Positions 7,402-17,803 are shown, counted from the first letter of the stretch. The stretch: 64,000 bases of DNA from Lachnospiraceae bacterium (GCA_003979345.1 RYVZ01000007.1:50520-114519); one strand, 5' to 3'. Program-made: numbers and translations. Notes: generated by a model not told the origin, from the sequence alone.

Positions 7402-10400
7402 ATGTTTGACGTAAAACTTGAGGTGCCGCAGGCGCCGCTGTATGATCCGGCATTTGAGCATGACAACTGCGGGATCGGCGCGATCGTAAATATCAAAGGA
7501 ACAAAGAGCCGTTCCACGGTGGAACATGCGCTCAGCATTGTTGAAAACCTAGAGCACCGTGCCGGAAAGGATGCCGAGGGGAAGACAGGGGACGGCGTCG
7601 GCATTTTGACGCAGATCTCACATCGTTTTTTCTCGCGTGCGGTTAAGGATGCGGGTATTACGCTTGGAGATGAACGTGAATACGGCGTCGGCATGTTCTT
7701 TTTTCCACAGGATGAATTAAAGCGCAATCAGGCGAAAAAAATGTTTGAGATCATCGTGCAGAAGGAAGGGCTGAAATTCTTGGGCTGGCGTGAAGTGCCG
7801 ACCGTGCCTTCCGTGCTCGGTCACAAAGCGCGCTCCTGCATGCCCCATATCATGCAGGGCTTTGTTGAGAAGCCGGCGCAGGTCGAAAAAGGACTTGCGT
7901 TTGACCGGATGCTTTATATTGTGAGAAGAGTATTTGAGCAGTCCTCGGACGATACCTATGTCGTATCGCTCTCAAGCAGGACGATCGTTTATAAGGGCAT
8001 GTTTCTTGTCGGACAGCTCCGCACGTTCTTTTCCGACTTACAGAGCGCCGATTATGAATCTGCGATCGCGATCGTGCATTCGCGTTTTTCCACGAACACG
8101 AATCCGAGCTGGGAGCGCGCGCATCCGAACCGTTTTATCGTACACAACGGCGAGATCAACACGATCCGCGGCAATGCCGACAGAATGCTTGCACGAGAGG
8201 AAAATATGGAGTCCGAGCACTTGAAGGGCGAATTTTATAAGGTGCTTCCGGTCATCAACGCGCAGGGTTCCGACTCTGCCATGCTTGATAATACGCTGGA
8301 ATTTCTTGTAATGTCAGGCATGGACTTACCGCTTGCGGTCATGATCACGATCCCTGAGCCTTGGGCGAACAATAAGTCGATGTCTCAGCGCAAAAAAGAT
8401 TTCTACGAATATTATTCGACGATGATGGAGCCGTGGGACGGACCCGCGTCCATTCTATTTTCCGACGGCGATATCATGGGCGCTGTATTGGACCGCAACG
8501 GCCTGCGTCCGTCCAGATACTATATCACGGAGGACGATCAGTTGATCTTATCCTCCGAGGTCGGCGTGCTGCCGGTCGATCCGACGAAGATCGTGAAAAA
8601 AGAGCGCCTGCGTCCCGGCAAGATGCTCCTGGTCGATACGGTCAAGGGCGAGGTCATTGATGACGATCACTTAAAAGAAATGTATGCGAGGCGCCAGCCT
8701 TACGGCGAATGGCTGGATAACAATCTGGTTGAGCTGCACGACTTAAAAATTCCGAACGAGTGCGTGCCGCAGTTTTCCGACGAGGAGCGCGAGCGCATGC
8801 AGAAGGCGTTCGGTTACACCTATGAGGAATTAAAAGAGACAATCCTTCCGATGGCGAAAAACGGTTCGGAGCCGATCGCGGCAATGGGAACGGATATCCC
8901 GCTCCCGGTACTGTCCCACTCGCATCAGCCGTTGTTTCACTATTTTAAGCAGCTTTTTGCACAGGTGACGAATCCGCCGATCGACGCGATCCGCGAGGAG
9001 ATTGTGACTGCCACGAACGTTTATGTCGGCACGGATGGGAACCTTTTGGAAGAGACGCCGAAGAACTGCAATATGTTAAAGATCAACGATCCGATCCTGA
9101 CGAATACGGATATGCTCAAGATCAAGCATATGAAACGCGACGGCTTTAAGGTCGAGGTTGTTCCGATTACCTATTACAAGAACACAAGCCTTGAGAAAGC
9201 GATCGAGCGCCTGTTCCTTGCCGTGGACAGGGCGTACCGCGAGGGCGTGAATATCATGATCCTGTCCGATCGGGGCGTGGACGAGAACCATGTGGCGATC
9301 CCTTCCCTGCTCGCGGTTTCCGCATTACAGCAGCATTTGGTCGAGACGAAAAAAAGAACGAGCGTCGCGATCATCTTAGAGTCCGCCGAGCCGCGCGAAG
9401 TGCATCATTTTGCCACGCTTTTAGGCTTCGGTGCGAGCGCGATCAACCCGTATCTGGCTCAGGAGTCGATTCAGGAGCTGATCGATCGGAAAATGCTGAA
9501 CAAGGATTACTATGCGGCGGTGGACGATTATAACAAGGCGGTGCTGGGCGGCATTGTCAAGATCGCGAGCAAAATGGGAATCTCGACGATCCAGTCCTAT
9601 CAGGGAAGCAAGATTTTTGAGGCGATTGGCATTGCCCCTGATGTGATCAACAAATATTTTAAGAATACGGTCTGCCGCGTGGGCGGTATCACGATCAAGG
9701 ATATTGAAAAGCAGGTGGATGAACTTCACTCAATGGCGTTTGATACATTGGGACTTGCAAACGACTTGACGCTCGACAGTCCGGGGCGGCACAAGGCGCG
9801 CAGCGGAGCGGAGGAGCACCTTTACAATCCGGCGACGATTCATATGCTTCAGGAATCGACGAGACGCGGCGATTATGACATGTTTAAGCAGTATACGGCA
9901 ATGGTCGATGACGAAAACAAGATCCGCAATCTGCGCGGGCTGATGGAATTTGTGTATCCGAAAAAAGCAATCCCGCTTGAGGAAGTGGAGAGCGTGGAGC
10001 AGATCGTGACGCGCTTTAAGACCGGCGCGATGTCCTACGGCTCTATTTCCAAGGAGGCGCATGAGACGCTTGCGATCGCGATGAACCGCCTGCACGGAAA
10101 ATCGAACACCGGCGAGGGCGGCGAAGATATCGAACGTCTGAGCGTCGGGGCGGACGGACTTAATAAATGTTCGGCGATCAAGCAGGTCGCGTCGGGGCGG
10201 TTCGGCGTGACAAGCCGGTATCTTGTGAGCGCAAAAGAGATTCAGATCAAGATGGCGCAGGGCGCAAAGCCCGGTGAGGGAGGGCATCTTCCGGCAGGAA
10301 AGGTATACCCGTGGATCGCCAAAACAAGACATTCGACGCCCGGCGTGGGACTCATCTCGCCGCCGCCCCATCATGATATTTATTCAATTGAGGATTTGGC

Positions 10401-11958
10401 GCAGCTCATTTATGACCTGAAGAATGCAAACAGGGACGCGCAGATTTCTGTCAAGCTCGTATCCGAGGCGGGCGTCGGGACCGTTGCGGCAGGCGTTGCC
10501 AAAGCGGGCGCGCAGGTCGTGCTGGTCTCCGGCTATGACGGCGGAACGGGCGCGGCTCCGAGAAACTCGATTCACAATGCCGGACTTCCGTGGGAGCTTG
10601 GATTGGCGGAAACGCATCAGACATTGATCCAGAACGGGCTTCGAAACCGCGTGCGCATTGAGACGGACGGCAAGCTTATGAGCGGGCGCGACGTGGCGAT
10701 CGCCGCGATGCTTGGCGCCGAGGAGTTCGGTTTTGCGACGGCGCCGCTTGTGACGATGGGATGCGTCATGATGCGCGTGTGCAATTTGGACACATGTCCG
10801 GTCGGCGTTGCGACGCAGAACCCGGAGCTTCGCAAGCGCTTCCGCGGGAAACCGGAATATGTCGAAAACTTCATGCGCTTTATCGCGCAGGAGCTGCGCG
10901 AGTATATGGCAAAGCTCGGCGTAAAGAGCGTGGACGAACTCGTCGGCAGAACGGATCTACTGCGCGTGAAGGAACATTTGAAGGAAGAACAGCGCAAGGT
11001 GGACTTAAGCCGCATTTTGAGTAATCCGTATGCCGGCAGTAAGGAGAAAGTCATTTTTGATCCGAAAAAAGCATACGATTTTCAACTCGAACAGACACTG
11101 GATGAGAAGGTGCTGTTAAAGTCGCTTGATAAGGCGATCTCGCAGGGACAAAAAAGAAGCATCGAAGTGGATGTCTCGAACGTGGACCGCGCGTTCGGCA
11201 CGATCTTAGGTTCGGAAATCACGAAGCGTCTGGGCGACGATCTGGAGGAAGATACGTACCGCGTGCTCTGCAACGGCGCGGGCGGACAGAGCTTCGGCGC
11301 GTTCATTCCGAAGGGACTTTCGTTAGAGCTGGTCGGCGATTCGAATGACTATTTCGGAAAAGGCTTATCGGGCGGAAAGCTGATCGTTTATCCGCCGAAG
11401 GGAAGCCGCTTTAAGCATGAAGAAAATATCATCATCGGAAACGTGGCGCTTTACGGCGCGACGAGCGGCAAGGCGTTCATCAACGGCGTGGCAGGCGAGC
11501 GTTTCTGCGTGCGCAATTCGGGCGCGGCGGCGGTTGTGGAAGGCGTCGGCGACCACGGCTGTGAATATATGACGGGCGGCAGGGTCGTGGTTCTTGGCAA
11601 AACGGGCAAGAACTTTGCGGCGGGCATGAGCGGCGGCATTGCCTATGTGCTCGACGAGGACAGCGACCTGTATACGCGGCTGAACAAGACGATGGTATCC
11701 TCGACGGAGATCACTTCCAAGTACGATGTGCTGGAATTAAAGGAGATGATTCAGGAGCATGTCGCTTATACGAATTCCGAAAAAGGAAAAGAGATCCTGA
11801 ATCATTTCGGGGAATATCTGCCGAAATTCAAGAAGATCATTCCGCACGATTACGAACGCATGCTAAAGCTCATCGTGCAGATGGAAGAGAAGGGCTTAAG
11901 CGCCGAGAATGCGCAGATCGAAGCGTTCTATGCGAACAAGGGCGGCGAGAAAGAGTGA
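7402..11958 (+). CDS. gltB: Glutamate synthase large subunit
   Basis: Full-length at 1518 residues. GltB hydrolyses glutamine and channels ammonia to 2-oxoglutarate to give glutamate. Domains in order: class II (Ntn) glutaminase whose nucleophile is Cys23 in DNCGIG after removal of a 22-residue propeptide; a central domain; the FMN-binding synthase barrel; and the C-terminal beta-helix with repeated G-x-x-G/G-x-A segments. The 3Fe-4S cluster cysteines are Cys1121-x5-Cys1127-x4-Cys1132. The start is preceded by AAAGGAGA. gltD follows 50 bases downstream in the same orientation, so the two subunits form an operon driven from the promoter at 7259. Confidence 0.98.
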   Translation: MFDVKLEVPQAPLYDPAFEHDNCGIGAIVNIKGTKSRSTVEHALSIVENLEHRAGKDAEGKTGDGVGILTQISHRFFSRAVKDAGITLGDEREYGVGMFFFPQDELKRNQAKKMFEIIVQKEGLKFLGWREVPTVPSVLGHKARSCMPHIMQGFVEKPAQVEKGLAFDRMLYIVRRVFEQSSDDTYVVSLSSRTIVYKGMFLVGQLRTFFSDLQSADYESAIAIVHSRFSTNTNPSWERAHPNRFIVHNGEINTIRGNADRMLAREENMESEHLKGEFYKVLPVINAQGSDSAMLDNTLEFLVMSGMDLPLAVMITIPEPWANNKSMSQRKKDFYEYYSTMMEPWDGPASILFSDGDIMGAVLDRNGLRPSRYYITEDDQLILSSEVGVLPVDPTKIVKKERLRPGKMLLVDTVKGEVIDDDHLKEMYARRQPYGEWLDNNLVELHDLKIPNECVPQFSDEERERMQKAFGYTYEELKETILPMAKNGSEPIAAMGTDIPLPVLSHSHQPLFHYFKQLFAQVTNPPIDAIREEIVTATNVYVGTDGNLLEETPKNCNMLKINDPILTNTDMLKIKHMKRDGFKVEVVPITYYKNTSLEKAIERLFLAVDRAYREGVNIMILSDRGVDENHVAIPSLLAVSALQQHLVETKKRTSVAIILESAEPREVHHFATLLGFGASAINPYLAQESIQELIDRKMLNKDYYAAVDDYNKAVLGGIVKIASKMGISTIQSYQGSKIFEAIGIAPDVINKYFKNTVCRVGGITIKDIEKQVDELHSMAFDTLGLANDLTLDSPGRHKARSGAEEHLYNPATIHMLQESTRRGDYDMFKQYTAMVDDENKIRNLRGLMEFVYPKKAIPLEEVESVEQIVTRFKTGAMSYGSISKEAHETLAIAMNRLHGKSNTGEGGEDIERLSVGADGLNKCSAIKQVASGRFGVTSRYLVSAKEIQIKMAQGAKPGEGGHLPAGKVYPWIAKTRHSTPGVGLISPPPHHDIYSIEDLAQLIYDLKNANRDAQISVKLVSEAGVGTVAAGVAKAGAQVVLVSGYDGGTGAAPRNSIHNAGLPWELGLAETHQTLIQNGLRNRVRIETDGKLMSGRDVAIAAMLGAEEFGFATAPLVTMGCVMMRVCNLDTCPVGVATQNPELRKRFRGKPEYVENFMRFIAQELREYMAKLGVKSVDELVGRTDLLRVKEHLKEEQRKVDLSRILSNPYAGSKEKVIFDPKKAYDFQLEQTLDEKVLLKSLDKAISQGQKRSIEVDVSNVDRAFGTILGSEITKRLGDDLEEDTYRVLCNGAGGQSFGAFIPKGLSLELVGDSNDYFGKGLSGGKLIVYPPKGSRFKHEENIIIGNVALYGATSGKAFINGVAGERFCVRNSGAAAVVEGVGDHGCEYMTGGRVVVLGKTGKNFAAGMSGGIAYVLDEDSDLYTRLNKTMVSSTEITSKYDVLELKEMIQEHVAYTNSEKGKEILNHFGEYLPKFKKIIPHDYERMLKLIVQMEEKGLSAENAQIEAFYANKGGEKE

Positions 11959-12008
11959 GGGGCGTTTTGTGAAACGCCCGATAAAGACGAATAAGAGGAG
12001 TATGCGAT

Positions 12009-13502
12009 ATGGGAAAACCGACAGGATTTATGGATTATGAAAGGGAAGTATCGGGCGCGGAGGATCCGAAAGAGCGCGTGAAGCATTTCCGGGAATTTCA
12101 TCAGCATCTGCCGCTTGAACGCCAGCAGCTTCAGGGCGCGCGCTGTATGGAATGCGGCGTGCCGTTCTGTCAGTCCGGCGCGACGCTTGCGGGCATGACG
12201 AGCGGCTGCCCGCTGCACAATTTAATTCCCGAATGGAACGATCTGGTCTATACGGGAAACTGGGTGGAAGCGTACAAGAGGCTGAAAAAAACAAGCAGCT
12301 TCCCGGAGTTTACCTCAAGAGTCTGTCCCGCACTCTGCGAGAATGCATGTACGTGCGGATTATATGGAGATCCGGTCGCGACGAAGGAAAACGAATATGC
12401 GATCATCGAGCGTGCCTATGCGGAGGGCTATGCAAAAGCGGAGCCGCCGAAAGTGCGGACCGGAAAACGTGTGGCAATCGTCGGCTCCGGTCCGGCGGGA
12501 CTTGCCGCCGCCGACCTGTTAAACCGGCGCGGACATGAAGTGACCGTGTACGAGCGCGCCGACCGCGTCGGCGGTCTTCTGCGCTACGGCATTCCGAATA
12601 TGAAACTCGAAAAACAAATCATTGACCGGAAACTAAAGATCATGGAGGAAGAGGGTGTTCGTTTTATCACTAACGCCGACGTTGGAAAAGACGTGAAGCC
12701 GCAGAAGCTGATGAAAGAGTATGACCGCGTGATCTTAGCCTGCGGCGCTTCCAATCCGCGCGATATACAGGCGGATGGCAGGGATGCGAAGGGCATCTGT
12801 TTTGCGGTAGACTTTCTGACTGCGGCGACAAAGAGCCTGCTTGATTCGAATTTTGAGGATAAAGCCTATATTGATACAAAAGATAAGGACGTCGTAATCA
12901 TCGGCGGCGGCGATACCGGAAACGACTGCGTCGGGACGTCGATCCGTTTCGGAGCCAAGAGCGTCACACAGCTTGAGATGATGCCGAAAGCGCCGGATAC
13001 GCGCGCGGAGAACAACCCGTGGCCCGAATGGCCGAGGGTTTCTAAGACCGATTACGGGCAGGAAGAAGCGATCGCTTTGTTTGGTCACGACCCGCGCATT
13101 TATGAGACGACCGTTAAGGAGTTCGTAAAAGATAAAGGCGGGAACTTAAAAGCGGTTAAGATCGTGAAACTGCGCTGGGAAAAAGACAAAGAGAGCGGGC
13201 GGATGTGCATGACCGAGATTCCGGGCAGCGAACAGACGATTCCGGCTCAAATCTGCCTGATCGCAGCAGGATTCCTCGGCGCGCAGCGCTATGTGGCGGA
13301 TGCGTTTGGAGCGGAATTAACGGAGCGCACGAACGTGAAGACCGCGCAGGGCGGCTATGCGGCATCGGTCCCGAACCTTTTTGTTGCGGGTGATATGCAT
13401 TCGGGGCAGTCCCTTGTCGTCAAGGCGATTCGTGAAGGACAGGAGTGCGCGAAAGAGGTGGATCAAAGCCTGCTCGGATATACGAATCTGAATGTGCAGT
13501 AA
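12009..13502 (+). CDS. gltD: Glutamate synthase small subunit
   Basis: 497 residues. It passes electrons from NAD(P)H through FAD and 4Fe-4S clusters to GltB. The N-terminal cysteine clusters CMECGVPFC and CPALCENACTCG bind the clusters; GSGPAGLAAA is the FAD-binding dinucleotide fold and GGGDTGNDC the NAD(P)H-binding one. GAGG lies 9 bases upstream of the ATG. It directly follows gltB and is closed by a GC-rich terminator. Confidence 0.97.
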   Translation: MGKPTGFMDYEREVSGAEDPKERVKHFREFHQHLPLERQQLQGARCMECGVPFCQSGATLAGMTSGCPLHNLIPEWNDLVYTGNWVEAYKRLKKTSSFPEFTSRVCPALCENACTCGLYGDPVATKENEYAIIERAYAEGYAKAEPPKVRTGKRVAIVGSGPAGLAAADLLNRRGHEVTVYERADRVGGLLRYGIPNMKLEKQIIDRKLKIMEEEGVRFITNADVGKDVKPQKLMKEYDRVILACGASNPRDIQADGRDAKGICFAVDFLTAATKSLLDSNFEDKAYIDTKDKDVVIIGGGDTGNDCVGTSIRFGAKSVTQLEMMPKAPDTRAENNPWPEWPRVSKTDYGQEEAIALFGHDPRIYETTVKEFVKDKGGNLKAVKIVKLRWEKDKESGRMCMTEIPGSEQTIPAQICLIAAGFLGAQRYVADAFGAELTERTNVKTAQGGYAASVPNLFVAGDMHSGQSLVVKAIREGQECAKEVDQSLLGYTNLNVQ

Positions 13503-13601
13503 ATCATGAATATCCTTTGAAAACTGCATAGGCTGCAATAACAAATTTATTTGTATGATCCGGGGCAGAAAAAACAGATAGATTTCATAAAAAGAAATAT
13601 G

Positions 13602-13638
13602 CGGGGCGGACTTCCGTACGGAGGTTCGTCCTTTTTTT
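13602..13638 (+). terminator. Rho-independent terminator of gltBD
   Basis: GGAC..TCCGTACGGA..GTCC hairpin followed by seven T residues, about 100 bases after the gltD stop. Confidence 0.8.
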
Positions 13639-13702
13639 CGTTAAGCTAAACTAAAAACGATAGTAAAATGAAGCTTATAAATACCGGTTTTTTGTCTCTT
13701 TG

Positions 13703-13850
13703 TTACGCATCGTCTTGCGGCACATTCTCAAGGCGCTCCACATCAATACGAATTTCGATGGTCTGTCCCTGTTCTGCCTTTGCAAATTCTTCTTCTGAAA
13801 GGACCGCATGTGCTACGGCGGCAGCATCTGCCACCCTTGCCGCGCAGACT
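13703..13850 (-). pseudogene. C-terminal remnant of an unidentified gene
   Basis: On the minus strand an open stretch without a start reads VADAAAVAHAVLSEEEFAKA followed by EQGQTIEIRIDVERLENVPQ and a stop at 13703. The composition is protein-like and resembles repeat segments of clostridial surface proteins, but nothing upstream continues it. Probably the tail of a deleted gene; the family is a guess. Confidence 0.35.
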
Positions 13851-13977
13851 AAAACTTAAGATTGCGGAAGTAAAGAAAAAGCGGTGAAGATTATTTTCGT
13901 AGTTTTTTCTTATTATTTGAGCCGCCAAAGGCGGCATGGCGGATTGATATGTCAGAAAATGCTTTTGTTAAAAAGCC

Positions 13978-14008
13978 TTGTTTATGACGCAGCGTTATGA
14001 ATTATAAT
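13978..14008 (+). promoter_or_regulatory. MerR-type promoter/operator
   Basis: TTGTTT (13978-13983) and TATAAT (14003-14008) are separated by 19 bases, the long spacer typical of MerR-controlled promoters. The spacer holds the dyad ATGACGC-A-GCGTTAT (13984-13998, one mismatched pair), placed as a MerR-family operator would be. It lies 68 bases upstream of the MerR gene, so autoregulation is the natural reading. Confidence 0.7.
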
Positions 14009-14075
14009 AAGAAGCGGAGATCATTATTTTCGTGTACTTGACATGCCGGGGCGGATTAAAGCTGGAGGAAAGAAT

Positions 14076-14909
14076 ATGAGTATGGAAAAGCAAAAAGCGA
14101 TACCGGAGGGATATATGACGGTCGGGGAGGCGGCAAAGAAAATGGGCGTGACCGTGCGCACGCTGCAGTATTACGATAAAGAAGGACTGTTTTCACCGTC
14201 AGCGGAAAGCGAAGGCGGACGCAGACTCTATACGGATAAAGATCTGATCACGCTTCATCAGATTTTATCCTTAAAATCGCTGGGTTTTTCTTTGGAAGAT
14301 ATCAGACGAAGGCTGCCTTCTCTGGAAACGCCGGCTGATGTTGCGAACATCCTTACGGAACAGGCGGACGGGATGCGCAGGGAAATAAAACGCTTGACAG
14401 AATCCTTAAAGGCGGTCGAATCGTTAAAGACGGAAGTATTACAGATGCAGACGGTCGATTTCAAGAAATATGCCGACATCATCGTCAATCTTCAGATGAA
14501 AAACGAATATTACTTTCTGATCAAGCATTTTGACGACGAAATGCTTGACCATATACGCGGAAAGTTTGACGAAAAAAGCGGAAAGGCATTTATCGACAGA
14601 TTCATGGCATTAAGTCGGCGGATACTGGAATTAAAGAAAAATGGCGTTCCTCAGGATAGTGAAACGTGTCAAGCGGCAGCAAAAGAATTTTGGGATATGG
14701 TTATGGAATTTACGGGCGGGGATATGAGCATGCTGCCGAAATTGATGGAATTTGGACGATTGACGGAAGCCGGACGACCCGATCGGGAGAGGCAGAGCCG
14801 GTGGCAGGAGGACATGGCGGCAGTAAATGATTATATGTATCTCGCATTGGAGGTCTATTTTTCAAGACAGGGGATTGATCCGTTCGGCGCACCGGATGGG
14901 AACGATTGA
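14076..14909 (+). CDS. MerR-family transcriptional regulator
   Basis: 277 residues. An N-terminal winged helix reads YMTVGEAAKKMGVTVRTLQY then YDKEGLFSPSAES, with the second HTH helix around SLGFSLEDIRRRLPSLETP. A coiled-coil dimerisation helix (about residues 85-125) and a long effector domain of about 150 residues follow. The start at 14076 has GGAGG 7 bases upstream. The next two genes, an ABC ATPase and an ABC-2 permease, follow in the same direction, as in drug- or peptide-induced exporter operons. The inducer is unknown; there is no metal-binding cysteine pair of the CueR/MerR kind. Confidence 0.9.
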   Translation: MSMEKQKAIPEGYMTVGEAAKKMGVTVRTLQYYDKEGLFSPSAESEGGRRLYTDKDLITLHQILSLKSLGFSLEDIRRRLPSLETPADVANILTEQADGMRREIKRLTESLKAVESLKTEVLQMQTVDFKKYADIIVNLQMKNEYYFLIKHFDDEMLDHIRGKFDEKSGKAFIDRFMALSRRILELKKNGVPQDSETCQAAAKEFWDMVMEFTGGDMSMLPKLMEFGRLTEAGRPDRERQSRWQEDMAAVNDYMYLALEVYFSRQGIDPFGAPDGND

Positions 14910-14978
14910 AAAACAGGGGTGATGTTCCTGTATTTTGAACAGCAGTAGAAACCTTTGACAAGGAGGGAGAAAACAGCA

Positions 14979-15794
14979 ATGAACGACGCGATTATAGTGG
15001 AAGGACTGGAGAAAAGCTATGGCAGCCATGTTGTGCTGAAAGGGATCGATCTTCTGGTAAGGTCGGGAGAAATCTTTGCGCTTCTTGGTATGAACGGAGC
15101 GGGAAAATCGACAACACTTGAATGCGTGGAAGGCTTGAGAAGCTATGATAGCGGTAAGGTCATTATAAATGGGAAAACGGGAATCCAGTTACAATCTTCA
15201 TCGCTGCCGGCTTTCATCAAACCGATGGAAGCCGTGAAATTATTTGCCAAATGGAATGAGACAAAGATCGATAGCGGTATGCTGGAGGCGCTTGGTATCA
15301 AAGAGTTTGAAAAAAATACGTATGCGCATTTATCGACCGGTCAAAAAAGGCGGCTGCATCTTGTGCTTGCGCTGATCGGCAGTCCGGACATTCTTTTTTT
15401 GGATGAGCCGACTGCCGGGCTTGATGTGGAAGGCAGAGCGCTGCTCCATGAACAGATTCGCAGGCTGAAAGGCATGGGAAAAACGATTATCCTGTCGAGC
15501 CATGATATGGAGGAAGTAGAAACTTTATGTGACCGCATCGCAATTCTGAATGACGGGAAGATTGTTTTTTGCGGTACTGCTTCTGAATTAACGCAAAAAA
15601 TAGGGAAAAAATATGTGATCCATATTAAAACACAGCAGGGGAGCAGTACGATTGAAACGGATAACATAGAAAATGAGCTGTTATCATTGATCGGAGGGTT
15701 AAAGCAGAAAGGAATCGGAATATTGGATCTTTCGGTGGACAGAGGGACTTTGGAGCAGCATGTGATAGAAGTGGCAGGGAGGGTTAAAATCTGA
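14979..15794 (+). CDS. ABC transporter ATP-binding protein (ABC-2 type)
   Basis: 271 residues with Walker A LGMNGAGKST, signature LSTGQKRRL, Walker B ILFLDEPTAGLD and switch SSHDMEE. It belongs to the DrrA/CcmA-like group that energises ABC-2 permeases. The ATG at 14979 follows AAGGAGGG by 11 bases. It sits between the MerR regulator and its permease partner and should power export of an unknown compound at the membrane. Confidence 0.93.
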   Translation: MNDAIIVEGLEKSYGSHVVLKGIDLLVRSGEIFALLGMNGAGKSTTLECVEGLRSYDSGKVIINGKTGIQLQSSSLPAFIKPMEAVKLFAKWNETKIDSGMLEALGIKEFEKNTYAHLSTGQKRRLHLVLALIGSPDILFLDEPTAGLDVEGRALLHEQIRRLKGMGKTIILSSHDMEEVETLCDRIAILNDGKIVFCGTASELTQKIGKKYVIHIKTQQGSSTIETDNIENELLSLIGGLKQKGIGILDLSVDRGTLEQHVIEVAGRVKI

Positions 15795-15981
15795 CAGTTC
15801 CTTCTGGACTTTCTGCCAGTAAACAGACGTTTGGGAAATGTGCTTGATAACGTGTAGGTTTGCGGCCGGAATGCTTTATTAAGACGCTTTGCCATAGTCT
15901 TTTTATCAGTGAATGATCTGTGAAATACTAGTGCAATATCGCAGGCAAGACCCGCGATATGTGATATATGGAGGTGTGAGT

Positions 15982-16698
15982 ATGAGTGCATTTTTATATG
16001 GACTTGCGTTGCAGTGGAAACTGGATATCAGAAGTAAAGCATTATTGGTCACCTGTTATGTCGTCCCGTTGATCTTTTTTCTGCTTATGGGAAGTGTGTT
16101 TACTTCGGTCATGCCGGATATGAAGGAAACGCTGATACCGTCCATGATCGTTATGGGTGTTTCCATGGGAGCGTTTATCGGGTTACCGCCGACCCTGATC
16201 GAGACGTACGGGGGTGACATGAAAAAAGTTTACAAGGCAAACGGAGTGCCGTTGTATTCAGGGCTGGTCACGATGTTTCTTTCGGCTTTTCTTCATTTAA
16301 TGATCGTGTGCACTATGATCATGCTGCTTGCTCCCGTGTTGTTTCAGGCTGCACTGCCTGAGAATTTTGTACAATTTTATTTTGCGCTTGCTGTTTATGT
16401 GATCGTATCACTCGGCATAGGATGTGTTCTGGGACTTGTTGTAAAAAATCAGGCGAGAATGGCGATGGCGGCGCAGCTTGTGTTTTTGCCCTCCATCATG
16501 CTTTCGGGAATCATGTTTCCTACTGGCCTGCTGCCGGAAATGCTTGCGCTCATTGGACGTATATTCCCGGCTTTCTGGGGATATCGGCTGATGCTGGAAC
16601 AAGGGATGCGGTTTTCGAATATGTGGTATCTGATTCTGATATTTGCGCTGTGTCTTGTTCTGTGCGGTGTGCTGTTAAGGCGGAAGGGTGAAAATTAG
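15982..16698 (+). CDS. ABC-2 type permease
   Basis: 238 residues, six predicted membrane helices, ABC-2 membrane family. GGAGGTG at 15970-15976 sets the start at 15982. A gap of 187 bases separates it from the ATPase gene; no clear terminator was seen there, so the three genes probably form one transcript. It pairs with the preceding ATPase; the transported substrate is unknown. Confidence 0.87.
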   Translation: MSAFLYGLALQWKLDIRSKALLVTCYVVPLIFFLLMGSVFTSVMPDMKETLIPSMIVMGVSMGAFIGLPPTLIETYGGDMKKVYKANGVPLYSGLVTMFLSAFLHLMIVCTMIMLLAPVLFQAALPENFVQFYFALAVYVIVSLGIGCVLGLVVKNQARMAMAAQLVFLPSIMLSGIMFPTGLLPEMLALIGRIFPAFWGYRLMLEQGMRFSNMWYLILIFALCLVLCGVLLRRKGEN

Positions 16699-16854
16699 CC
16701 AGAATGGAGATATGTCATTCTTTCACGCGTATTTTTTAGTTTCTGATGCCAGAAAAACAATGTTGTTGCGTTTCGGTCATCAGTAATACAAAAGATTCAA
16801 TTCGCTTTTTCAAAAAAGTGTGTATTAATAATCATATCCATATCGTTTTTTTAG

Positions 16855-17733
16855 TTAGCTGTAAGATGTATTCGTTACAATGGAAATAAATTTTTTCAAA
16901 AGAGGGCTTTGAGAACTTTTCTTAAAGAAGATACCATAGGATAAAGGCTCGCTGTCTTTTAAGGGAATTCCGCATATATCCGTGTTTATAAAATTCATAA
17001 GCGGAAGAACAGAGCAGCCATAACCTGCTCTTACAAGCGTAAGGAGCACCTGCAGGTTTTCACACATATAAGTGGACTCTGGCAGGATATGCTGTGAAAT
17101 CTGATTTTGCATTTCCGCAACCATGGCGGGGATTGCATAGGAATTGCAGACGACAATATTTTCCAGGTACAGTTCTTCTTTTGCAAGCTCCGGGCGTTCG
17201 GCATAGGGGTGTGAAGCTGGAACAATACAGCACAGTGGTATCTGGAACAGTTCTTTGTAAATCGTGTCATTTTTTATTGGAATATCTTCCTGGAAACCAA
17301 ACAGCAGATCCAGTTCATCTTGATAGAAAAGACCTAAAATAGATCTGTGAGGGATCACTTTTAAAAATGGATAAAGTTCGGGAATCTGCTGTTTGCAGGA
17401 TTTGAGTACCTTGCAGAGCAGGTCCAGGTTAGCTTCATTCTGACATCCAATGGTTAGGACCTGTATATTTGTACTTTGGTGGCGCTGTATTTTTTGCCCG
17501 GCAACTTTTAACCTTCCCATAACATTTTTCGCATCTTCCAAAAAACTGATTCCGGCGGGGGTAAGGCTAACTGTCCGCGTAGTACGGTGCAGAAGTTTTG
17601 TTCCCAATTCATCTTCCAGCGAATGAATCTGCCGGGAGACCGCTGATTGTGTGATCTTTAAAATTTCAGCAGCTCTTGCAAAGTTCAGGTTTTCGGCAAC
17701 CTGGATAAAGCTCTTTAACTGGTCTGTATTCAT
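16855..17733 (-). CDS. LysR-family transcriptional regulator
   Basis: 292 residues. The N-terminal winged HTH reads FIQVAENLNFARAAEILKIT then QSAVSRQIHSLEDELGTKLL, followed by a type 2 periplasmic-binding-like effector domain. It is divergent from the MATE/kinase/ABC efflux module, and the intergenic region holds TATGCT/AGCATA dyads suited to LysR binding, so it probably regulates that module. The effector is unknown. Confidence 0.92.
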   Translation of the reverse strand: MNTDQLKSFIQVAENLNFARAAEILKITQSAVSRQIHSLEDELGTKLLHRTTRTVSLTPAGISFLEDAKNVMGRLKVAGQKIQRHQSTNIQVLTIGCQNEANLDLLCKVLKSCKQQIPELYPFLKVIPHRSILGLFYQDELDLLFGFQEDIPIKNDTIYKELFQIPLCCIVPASHPYAERPELAKEELYLENIVVCNSYAIPAMVAEMQNQISQHILPESTYMCENLQVLLTLVRAGYGCSVLPLMNFINTDICGIPLKDSEPLSYGIFFKKSSQSPLLKKFISIVTNTSYS

Positions 17734-17803
17734 GGATTTTACCTCGATTATTGCGTTTTTGTCATTGATAATACCATATTTTCATTTCACTTTCAAGAGC
17801 TGG

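Noticed and set aside
9730..10374. A 214-residue minus-strand frame inside gltB
   Set aside because: Antisense shadow of GltB synthase-domain codons; no start signal.
13668..13859. A 63-residue plus-strand frame after gltD
   Set aside because: Ser/Ala/Thr-rich composition typical of an antisense shadow; the minus strand at this place reads as a gene tail instead.
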